Positions 55,822 through 64,000 of a stretch of 64,000 nucleotides of DNA are shown piece by piece. Position 1 is the stretch's first letter, and each line of letters starts with the position of its first letter. The translations under genes were made by a program, and so were the position numbers. The notes under the pieces are model-generated. The model had not been told where the DNA came from, made no database searches, and was given only the letters and a program-made list of their open reading frames with translations. Location: assembly GCA_028753945.1 (NCBI GenBank), contig JAPNXP010000005.1:3348001-3412000 (forward strand), written 5' to 3'. Source of the stretch: Hexactinellida sp. DTS-2022. Lineage: Eukaryota; Porifera; Hexactinellida.

Positions 55822-57249
55822 TAGCTAAATTTAGTCTCTATAATACAATTCAAGTATGCTGAATCTAAATTTGAAATCGTATTGGGTGTAGCTCGCATAT
55901 TTTGTCTAGAAATTTCGATTTCAAATTCATAAGTTCAAAAATCTAAAATATTTTCGTTATAATATTTCAAAGTGAGCGATAAAAAAAATGTCAACGAATG
56001 TCAAGCCGATATTAATACATTTTCTTAATTAGTATATCTAAAATGATTTAAAAAATTACTGCTTCCGAAACAGTGCGCAACTATAAATATTTAGTGAATT
56101 CCATTGTCACTTTGTGTTTCTATGAAAATGCAAAAGTTAATTATTTGTTGCAATTCAGTAGTATACCTCAGTATTACGCAAATTTATAGCAGATATATTG
56201 TATAATAAGAACAAGTGAGCACTTAAGAATAATTTCTTCAATCAGAGCACCGAGCTATGAACTCATATTGAGTTTTGAAATTGAGGGAAGTGAGTTTTGT
56301 ACAATTCGGAGGCAATTTAGTGTGATGCACAAGAGACAGCTATGCTAGAAAAAGCGATCTAAGGTTTCTATGAGTTCTAATACACATTATGATTACATTC
56401 AGTAAGCGTCTACCCCCTTTACATGAATGTAATCTATAATATCCGTTGGGAATTGGGCGTTTAAGAAAATTTTCCCCATGTTCAAGATATTTGCACAATA
56501 ACCATGGGTGAATAATAAAGATTGTTAACAAACCATAAATTTTTTATTTCATTGAATTACAAGTTACAACAGATCGCCCAGAAGTAAACTTAAGAGACTG
56601 CTAACATAATTTTTGACGATGCCATTAAATTCCAAGGTATCAATAACCTATATGTCAATAGTACTTCAATTTTGAGTATCTGCAACCAAAATGTCTATTT
56701 CCTACCAACTACCGTTTTAAGCCACTGTATTATGTTAGGATTTATACATTATAACTTTAATTTGAACACGAATATGACGAGTACAATTTTTGAGATAATA
56801 GCGTATTACCTCGTAAGGAATTAAGTGCTAATTATTTATTATCTCAAAAATTATTCTAGTTAGGCCTAGAAATGTATTATCAATGAATAGGAAGTTACCT
56901 ATTGCGGATAGATCAGCACTAGCATAGTTTACATAAAATAGATAGTTTTTGATTATGGCTCATTTTAGGAAATATTCATTTCCTGGCAACCGAGGAATGT
57001 GTCAACATTTAATTGATAATTTGATATATTTCATCTAACTAGTTATGGGCATCATCATGTTCCAATTTTGAACATTTATAACGCGTCTAACTATGTTAAA
57101 AGCAGGCTATAAAAAAACCGATATTACTCACCAAAATTAGCGATAACGTAATCAAATGATGACATAGCTCAATTCTGAAGGGTGCTATGTATACCTTGAT
57201 ATCATGTTCCTATATAATTATAGAACATCTATGAGGTCTATCACTACTA
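55822..57249. other. AT-rich stretch with diverged repeats
   Basis: No gene. 56500-56560 (AACCATGGGTGAATAATAAAG) is a diverged copy of the 19428-19836 arm, and 56870-57010 resembles the foldback repeat at 45540-46190. Confidence 0.4.
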
Positions 57250-58097
57250 CTGTATTTCTCAGTCAATTATCCGATTGGGTCAACCAATTATCCGATTCAG
57301 TCAACCAATCATCCGATTCAGTCAACCAATCATCCGATTCAGTCAACCAATCATCCGATTGGGTCAACCAATTATCCGACTCCATTCTAAGGATGATAAC
57401 GATCTACCTCTTGTTCTTGATGTGTAGAGTCCAAACCCGCACTCATCAACATAACAAAAACGAGCACCCATCTCATGCTGGGACATCAACCATGTTGCGT
57501 GTTCCCTTCTTGATGCCTTCAGTTCGTCGCAATACCTATTTATTGGAATTTGTTCCAATTTTTTCATTGTAATGAATTTCCCTTCAAGACATCTGGCTAT
57601 CGTGCTCACTGAAACCTGTACACCTTTTAAAGCCAGTTGTTCTTTCAATTCATTGAGCGTGATGTCTGGACTACAAATCCTATATGCAGTATCTACTTTT
57701 ACACCAAATAGTTGGGACATTTGCTTGTAGGTCACGCCTGCTTCGTGGGCATCAATTAATCTCCTGCGTACCTCGTTTGTAATTGTCTTGCCTCCTTTTG
57801 GAGGTACACTGTTACTTCCAACAGATTCTGAGGTTCCCAATGTTGTGTCCATTTTTGAAGAATAAAAGTTTGTATCTTGAAAGTTATTAAGCAAATTATT
57901 TGTTTGTGCCTCATATTTACCTGCTTATATAATTACACCAACCGTATACCAAAATGAAAAACAACTGTATTCATATTAATTGGATGAGTCGGATAATTGG
58001 TTGACCCAATCGGATGATTGGTTGACTGAATCGGATGATTGGTTGACTGAATCGGATGATTGGTTGACCCAAACGGATAATTGACTGAGAAATACAG
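57250..58097. mobile_element. Tc1/mariner-type element B
   Basis: Same ends as element A (CTGTATTTCTCAGTCAATTA) between TA dinucleotides, followed at each end by four to five ATCCGATTCAGTCAACCAAT units. Holds the N-terminal half of the transposase gene. Confidence 0.92.
57364..57894 (-). pseudogene. IS630/Tc1-type transposase, N-terminal half
   Basis: 176 codons. A helix-turn-helix domain (residues 40-72, ITNEVRRRLIDAHEAGVTYK, then QLFGVKVDTAYRI), a second helical part (ELKEQLALKGVQVSVSTIAR) and the first catalytic aspartate in CYVDECGF (D150). The reading runs into the TIR iterons soon after, so the rest of the catalytic domain is missing. Together with 50797-51186 this gives the ends of one family's transposase: N-terminus and first Asp here, Glu block there; the second Asp is in neither. 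Confidence 0.85.
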
Positions 58098-58204
58098 TAG
58101 TTATTTAGATAACGATAAATAACATATTTATCAATAGCCTTCCTTTAATCCATGGTCCAGTTTCAAAAAGTTGGTGCATAGGCCTTATATAACATTTGTC
58201 ACGA

Positions 58205-58600
58205 TCTATATTATTTAAATTCGATTGTTGTGTGTTTGTTTGTTTGTTTGTCCGGATTGTATTAAAGATTTTGGGGAAAAGAAACCGAAATAATATTTGT
58301 GATAGAGACTAACTTCCAAATGATATAAATTATACTTCTAGATCAGTGGTTCAATGGGAGGGGGTCCACGGTTTAAAATCGCTTTTCTAAGTGAACAAGT
58401 ATGCTGATTTCGAATTTCGCAATTAAAATTTTAGATTATGAATATTTATTGTTGTTGTTGTTGTTGACTAAAAGAGATAAATAAAAAGTTAATATTTATT
58501 GTCTATAGAAAAATGCGAGACCGCGTTGCGGTTGAACTATCCGTTGCGAACCAACGGGTGGTTTTTGGAGAATCTTTCGCTAATATTTTATTAAATCATG
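58205..58600 (+). mobile_element. Helitron-like 5' fragment
   Basis: TCTATATTATTTAAATTCG, TTTGTCCGGATTGTATTAA, TCGAATTTCGCA and the GTTGTTGTTG run follow the order in 42264-42480. 58505-58570 contains GCGAGACCGCGTTGCGGTTG, similar to other Helitron 3' hairpins, but no CTRRT end. Confidence 0.5.
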
Positions 58601-58638
58601 TCCAAAGAATAAATACTGAATATATAAATAGCTAACTA

Positions 58639-59040
58639 CAGTGGAACTCGCTTTGTACGTACTCGGCTTAAGACGTATTCTCGGGTATTAAGTACTGTTC
58701 GCTCATAACCGATTTTTTTTCTCCTATCTGATCCATTATAAATGATTCGGTTGATACGTACTCGGATATGACGTACCAATTTATATTCCCAAGTAAACAA
58801 AATGTATGTATTTTAATTCGGTTAGTACGTACTCTAGAAAAGTATCAGCAGAACTCTGTTAATATTTGGTTTAAGTGAGCATGTGACAACTAAAATACTT
58901 TAATCATATCGTTAAGTATGTTATGTACTTGCATAACATATATTGTATTCATATCGTTGAATAAGTCAGTATTTCGACTTGTGGATTATGCATACGAATA
59001 AGACGTACCTCGGTTAGTATGTACTTTTTATTGTCTACTG
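58639..59040. mobile_element. TA-flanked MITE with GTACGTACTCGG units
   Basis: Starts CAGTGGAACTCGCTTTGTAC and ends TTGTCTACTG with TA outside both. Repeats of GTACGTACTCGG and GACGTACC are spread through it. 402 bp, non-coding. Confidence 0.65.
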
Positions 59041-59087
59041 TATTCTTATCGCTATTCAATTCCTAATTTAATTACTTACTAGCGCGC

Positions 59088-59582
59088 TTCGGTTGCTAGG
59101 TCGCTACGCGGCAGAACACAACCACATACCAACTGCTTCGCGGTTGGTGTGTGGTTTATACACCTCCAACATTGATTATAAAGCGTAAATAGGCCTAAAT
59201 AGTCAAATTTAGCCATGTGAAAATTTAGTGATTACGTCATCATGCGATAATGAGTTAGCATATTGGCAATCTGGTGTGATCAACGTGTCCGGATCATTAA
59301 TGTGCATGTTCTATTACATTTTCAGATTTTTATCTCTTAGAGGCCGCGAATTATGTGCGATTAAGTGAATTTTCATGCTACTCGAAATGTGACAATGACG
59401 TCATAACTTGTCGAGGTGTGAGAAATTTTGAGTGGAAACCTCAACTTGTTGGCGGGTGCCAAAAGTTAACACATTTTGGAAATCACATTTGGAAACCGTC
59501 CAGTTTCTTCAATCAACTCGGAACATACAAACAAATATATACACACACACATACACCCAGCCTTGTGTTTAAATAGTATAGA
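59088..59582 (-). mobile_element. Helitron-like element, both ends visible
   Basis: On the minus strand it starts TCTATACTATTTAAACAC after an A and ends GCGCGCTAGT, preceded by a hairpin with CGCGGTTGG/CCAACTGCTTCGCG. 495 bp with no Rep/helicase. The two small ORFs at 59466-59734 are Cys-rich by chance and lack a start context. Confidence 0.6.
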
Positions 59583-60021
59583 TAGTTTATTTTGACATGC
59601 TCGTCCTTTATGACATTTCGATTGACAATGTTTTTGAGATCTTCGACAAGGGCACCTAGAGTTTTTGCAACTTTTGCATTTACAATTCTGTATCTTCCCC
59701 ACTCATACCATTCAAACATACTAGTGATAATCATTAATGAAATTGTGCCAGAAGCTATAATTATCTCCCATTAGTTACCACAGCTTCAAATACTATGTGA
59801 TTATTTTACAGCAATAGCTCTCCATTGTTAGCAATAATACTTTGCACTATAAATTGTATCTGGCTTCCAGGGGCTTCTCCCCTGGACCCTACTGGGGCTA
59901 GCAGCGCCCCCCAGATCCCCAGCTGGCGAAGCAATTACTTAGTGGATCCTTGTACTAGCAGACTTCCCCCCCCCCCCCCCCCCTGAAGACAAATCCTGTA
60001 TAAAACCCTGTCCAATTATAA
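59583..60021. other. Spacer with homopolymer and fragmentary hAT-like GC motifs
   Basis: 59870-59985 contains CCCCTGGACCCTACTGGGG-type motifs and a run of about 18 C. No gene is visible. Confidence 0.35.
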
Positions 60022-62381
60022 TTATCTGATTTTAAAAGACAGATTTCTTTTTAGTACTTCATCTATTCGTAATATAATCTTTGGGCAGACTTCAAATTGA
60101 TTCCTTGTATAAAGAGATTCTATTGTCCCTTGTCTGGTCGAGATAGTGTACAAATCTTCTTGATTATCCGAAATGATACCTAACAAATTCTTGCTACCTA
60201 ATGTTGTCATGATATCTGGCGATGAGATTGGCATTGAGACACTGTCTCCAATATCGGCAGGGGGTAGTCTATTTATACTAGCTTTTAGCATACGCTGATG
60301 TTGCTGTTGTTGTTTTCTTTTTAATTCAAGCATCATTGATTCAGCATCATTTTGCTTTCTCTTCAAATCACATATATTACACAGAATACAACTCCCAAAT
60401 CCTTCCTCTCCAATATTACGACCGCAAATAATGTGAACATAGCTAAATCAATCTAGACATGAATGAGCTCCTGATGTTTCTAGCTGGCAAACTGGACAAA
60501 CAGTACTTCTAGAAGCGGTCGGTTGAATCTCGTGTACTGTACTGTTGATAAAGTTATCAATATCTGGGAAACTAGTAGTAATTGGAGGAAATTTTGAACT
60601 GTAAGGCTCATAGTATGTAGACGAATTATCTGTAAACACGAGCAGGTTGGAAGGATAAGCAGGCTGAGAGATGTCTTCTAGATAAGTGTCTGTATAATTT
60701 GACTGAAATAAATTGTTGTTAATATCTTGCTCAGATGTTTCTAGTGAGTATGATGGTATATGAAGGGGATGAGTTAAAGCTTTAGGATTTATTTGATTTA
60801 TCTCATTTACTACTTGTTCATAGTCCCCTTCTGTCACAATACTACTGGCTACTTCATCTGGAATGCCCTGGTGGGAAAGGCCTATGGGAGGTTTAGTGTT
60901 TAAAACTGCTTGAAATGGAGACATTCCTAATCCACTATGGTAACTGCTATTTTTTTAATAGTCTACTCCGCTTAATTGGGACACGTTTGTTCCAGGCCTC
61001 TTGTCCCAATTAAGCGGAGATGCCAATTAACCGAAAATATTCTGTAAAGTAGTGATCAACCTACGATTTACAACAATTTTAGTTTTAAACATATTATAAC
61101 TATTCCACCAATGCCTGCGGAAACTTGTTTCTACTCAAACGCATAGTATGACCCTTAATATTCTGTGGACCGTTTTAAATTATGCCTGAACCAAAGTTCA
61201 TAATCCCATGTGAATTTCGATTTACACAATTTAATAATATAATTGGCCCTATTTAGATATTTTGTCATGCCTTAATGAGAATTGACCAAGATTATTTCAA
61301 TTTGTTTTGATCAATATTAACTTTATATTTTTCGAGCACAATTTTGTACCCAATTTGTTGATTTTGTCCCAATTAAGCGAAGTTTGTCCCGATTAACCGA
61401 ATATTTTAGTATTAGCTTCTATGGAAGGGATTCTGTTCTTGTGGAGTTGTCCCAATTAAGCGGCTGTCCCGATTAACCGGTGTCCCAATTAAGCGGAGTA
61501 CACTGTATTGTACTTCTTTTAAATGCTCAACCCAGCAAGTTGATTGCCCTTAATAGAGTAAAGCCGTAAAGTATCTCTTGATGTCTTTGTTTGCACTCTC
61601 CACCGAGCCTTGAGTATGAGGATGTCGAGGTTTTCCATGTATAAATTTGGAAGAAACCAGTACCGATTCAAGATATTGAGTAGTATTTCATTTTTTAATT
61701 CTCTACCGATATCAGACTACAATATGGTGGGTGCACCCATGTCCCAAATATGTCCTTCAAACCTTCGCTACTTCTTCAGCTGTCTTGGTTTTAATTAAGA
61801 GCGTGCATTCTCACAAACTTGGTAAAATGATCCAGATAGACAAGCAGCCATTTGTATGGCTGATTTTCCTCAGGAAAAGTTGTTGAAAAATCAACTAAAT
61901 CCACTTGACCAGGGGACAAGTAAGAAGAAGATGAAGCAATAGGCTTAACACCAAAGACTTTAGCGGTTTTTTAGCTTTTTTCAGTTGGCATAGTTCACAG
62001 TATGAAACAAAGATTTGACATATATGTTTAGTGATGCCGTGAAAATGTTGGGATATTCGTGAATAGAGTCCGTCACGTCCGCAGTGATTCATTTCAATAT
62101 GGATTCGCTTTAATGTTTCATACATGTCCTCTATAGCAATTACTCGTTTATTTGATCCGGTATCCTTCGCTCTTAAATATAGAATGTGCTAGTTTGATAT
62201 TGAACAATAGTAAAACGAGCATTCAAACGGATCCATGCATAATGTTCAGGGGTATTCTTCAATAGTGGTGGTGTACGCAAACTAAGAATTTAATCGTTGA
62301 TATCTTGTTCAGTAAAATTTGTGAGTTATATTTGAGGGTTAGCTTATTACTATCTTCCAAAAAATCAGATTTATGATCCAT
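60022..62381 (-). pseudogene. KRBA2/Ginger-like integrase-type transposase, broken
   Basis: Reading right to left from the ATG at 62381 (MDHKSDFLEDSNK): an N-terminal part with ARFTIVQYQTSTFY, then an HHCC integrase zinc-binding domain (HIEMNHCGRDGLYSR...CELCQ, 61895-62125). An rve-type core follows, with VDLVDFST (first Asp), SDIGREL (second, near 61720) and HTQGSVESANKDIK (Glu, near 61600). A MITE (60957-61508) interrupts before NSSYHSGLGMSPFQAV. The C-terminal part (60448-60924 with CPVCQLE, and 60022-60366 with GDSVSMPI, NLLGIISDN, RNQFEVC) matches the tail of KRBA2-like integrases in animals. Several frame shifts are present. These genes derive from Ginger DNA transposons or gypsy-type elements; no reverse transcriptase, gag or LTR is seen here, which favours a DNA-transposon or a domesticated-type source. 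Confidence 0.8.
60957..61508. mobile_element. MITE with TTAAGCGGAGT ends inside the integrase gene
   Basis: Left end AGTCTACTCCGCTTAATTGG, right end CAATTAAGCGGAGTACACTG followed by TA. TGTCCCAATTAAGCGG-type units are repeated in both halves. The integrase reading continues on the other side, which confirms that it is an insertion. Confidence 0.75.
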
Positions 62382-63540
62382 AAGTTAGGAAAGTAGATAC
62401 AAGGTAATAAGTAATGAACAAGTGGGTTGAAGCAATTAAATAACAAATAACTTAGATCGGTCAGTGTTATTGTATTTATTTATTTAGCTTAATAAGACCA
62501 CCTAGATGTTTTAAGCATGGCTAATAATTACTGTCCCAATAACAATAATTAGCACTGCACTACTATGTATAATTTTCGATCATCACTTTCTAAATAAACA
62601 TACGTCAAATTAATACATTTTTAAATTTATAAGTTAATATCATCATTCTGAAACATTGGGACAACTCGAGCTAATTTTCGCTACCCATTTGTAAGAAGTT
62701 GAATTCTATTCACACTTGTTTGGACTAGTCCAATTCCACTTAGACTAACTACACCAGTTGAAGTGCCTTAGAGTAGTTAAAGTACACTTGAACTAAAATT
62801 GCACTTAGACTGCAACATGAACATTCGATTGCTATCCAAATTCCAGGTCTCAATATTGTAACTGCAATTCAATATTATTTGGAACGACCAAGTTATTTCA
62901 TACTTCTGTTTGTTATATATATATAGTGTTGATGATTGTAATAACTATAATTCGCGTTGATTTTCATACCTTTTTTGTATATTTATGTAAATGGCAACTA
63001 GTGATCAGAATATCCCCAAGTCCAGACTTATTTGGCAAATATATTGAAGTCGAATGAATTCATTATTCCATTCATTATTTGTAATTTAAATTGTAACTTT
63101 GTAATGCTTTATCGTTGTTGAAATTGATTCCAAACAACGCGTTTAGATGTATTTCTAAGATGAACTGCACTATAAAAAATTCAAATTCGAAATTGAATCT
63201 CGATTTATACGTATATATAATTCTAAAAATGGTTTATTATACTGTAATACTGAGTTATAAGCTTATTATCCTTAGTAGGGGGTCTTCCCAACTACTTTGA
63301 AGTTATTTTGAATTAATTTTGAAAAATATAAACGATCAATAACATCAAATATTCAATGTTTGTCCGATCTTTTACCGAAATTGGAAATTTGTTCAAATTT
63401 TCTTGCCATTTTGATCTATTTATTGATTTATTGAAGCCCGTCTCAAAATTTATGATTCCAAATTCATCCGTTTTTAGGTGTACTTAAGACCTTAAGGATT
63501 AATTAATGGACTTTAAATTGTTGTGGGACGCTTAATACAT
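62382..63540. other. AT-rich stretch, no gene
   Basis: 62695-62810 is the diverged, Harbinger-free relative of the repeat flanking 46246-55029 (ACTACACCAGTTGAAGTGC). Nothing else is recognised. Confidence 0.45.
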
Positions 63541-63543
63541 ATA

Positions 63544-63723
63544 CTATCCACTCTGCTTAATGGAGCCACCTGTTAATAGATTTCCGCTTATTAGGGTCAA
63601 AATTTCACAGGATTTATGACGGAATGACTGTTTGACTTAAAATATTTTCGGTAAAACGATTTACCGCTTAATTGGGTCAAAGTAACCCAGGCCTGAGGCG
63701 ACTCAATTAAGCGGAGTCGACTG
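63544..63723. mobile_element. TA-flanked MITE, CAGTCGACTCCGC family
   Basis: The right end GCGGAGTCGACTG abuts TA, and the left end CTATCCACTCTGCTTAATGG follows TA. Units of CCGCTTAATTGGGTCAAA repeat inside. Same family as 265-330. 180 bp. Confidence 0.7.
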
Positions 63724-63911
63724 TATTTGGTTTTAACTTTATCCCAATTTAAGGGGAAATTCACTAAAATTCAGTATTGTAGACAGATTTTTCTTATGAA
63801 CGCACTATTGAATCAATCACCTAATATTGATCATTCAAAGACAATACTCACTTCACAGCTGTAATATATTTAATATTTTTAGAAATTTAGTCAATTTTGT
63901 TTCTATATGTA

Positions 63912-64000
63912 ATGGGACGTAAAAGGAAGAGAAAATCAAGTTCGCTAGAATCAAGAACTTATGAATTCCGTCCACGAAATGGTTTGGGACTTTTCTTTTC
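63912..64000 (+). CDS. Possible gene start, cut by the window end
   Basis: ATG at 63912 opens MGRKRKRKSSSLESRTYEF and stays open to the last base (29 codons). The beginning is strongly basic. No family is recognisable from so little sequence; it could be chance. Confidence 0.25.
   Translation, partial: MGRKRKRKSSSLESRTYEFRPRNGLGLFF

Noticed and set aside
59466..59734. Cys-rich minus-strand ORFs (CKCKSCKNSRCPC) as a metallothionein-like gene
   Set aside because: They overlap the 5' end of a Helitron-like element, have no start context or splice support, and the two frames overlap each other.
60022..62381. Endogenous retrovirus
   Set aside because: Only an integrase-type gene is present; no LTR, gag, protease or reverse transcriptase could be seen.

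Overview
The window is AT-rich, repeat-packed nuclear DNA of an invertebrate animal. The mix of THAP/P-element, PIF/Harbinger, hAT (ZMYM1-like), MULE, Tc1/mariner and Helitron-like elements, together with spliceosomal introns of 53-70 bp, points to a metazoan. An arthropod (for example a copepod or a hemipteran) would fit, but the sequence alone does not settle the species. There is one convincing host gene: an intact, uninterrupted ORF for the ribosome-maturation GTPase EFL1 at 33030-36131 (+). Almost everything else is transposable-element sequence, much of it nested, and many insertions can be bounded to the base by terminal inverted repeats (TIRs) and target-site duplications (TSDs).

Layout. 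1-4.1 kb: a composite with inverted arrays of the palindrome GAGCATGCTC, split by a 3 kb hAT-type insertion that carries further insertions. 4.3-14.1 kb: two decayed P-element/THAP9-like transposase genes (minus strand); the second has a THAP exon, a small intron and three later insertions. 14.1-19.4 kb: Helitron-like fragment, AC microsatellite, small hAT MITE and a hAT (TTF/ZMYM1-like) transposase pseudogene. 19.4-24.2 kb: a 250-bp inverted repeat enclosing several MITEs, a relic ORF and a 9-bp-TSD MULE-like element encoding a FLYWCH zinc finger. 24.6-30.7 kb: a 6.1 kb foldback element with an 8-bp TSD and tandemly repeated TIRs. Its decayed gene joins a DDE-type transposase, including a CxxH insertion motif, to an OTU cysteine-protease domain. 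This is the most unusual item in the window. 30.7-33 kb: small MITEs. 33-36.1 kb: EFL1. 36.3-43.2 kb: a TA-flanked MITE split by a 4 kb hAT-ended element with 1 kb near-identical inverted arms, then another hAT and a Helitron-like element. 43.3-46.2 kb: FLYWCH relic, MITEs and a foldback repeat. 46.2-55.0 kb: a PIF/Harbinger element with an intact 347-aa transposase, whose partner SANT/Myb gene is split by a 5.4 kb hAT-ended insertion; that insertion holds a P-like element, whose own TSD was later hit by a Tc1-type element. 55-60 kb: MITEs, a second Tc1-type copy and Helitron-like pieces. 60-62.4 kb: a decayed retroviral-type integrase gene of the KRBA2/Ginger kind. The last 89 bases may open another ORF.

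The genes do not form a host pathway. The transposase genes explain the many short non-autonomous copies: hAT-type MITEs with 8-bp TSDs and Tc1-type MITEs with TA TSDs. EFL1 is a housekeeping gene with transposon sequence directly on both sides.
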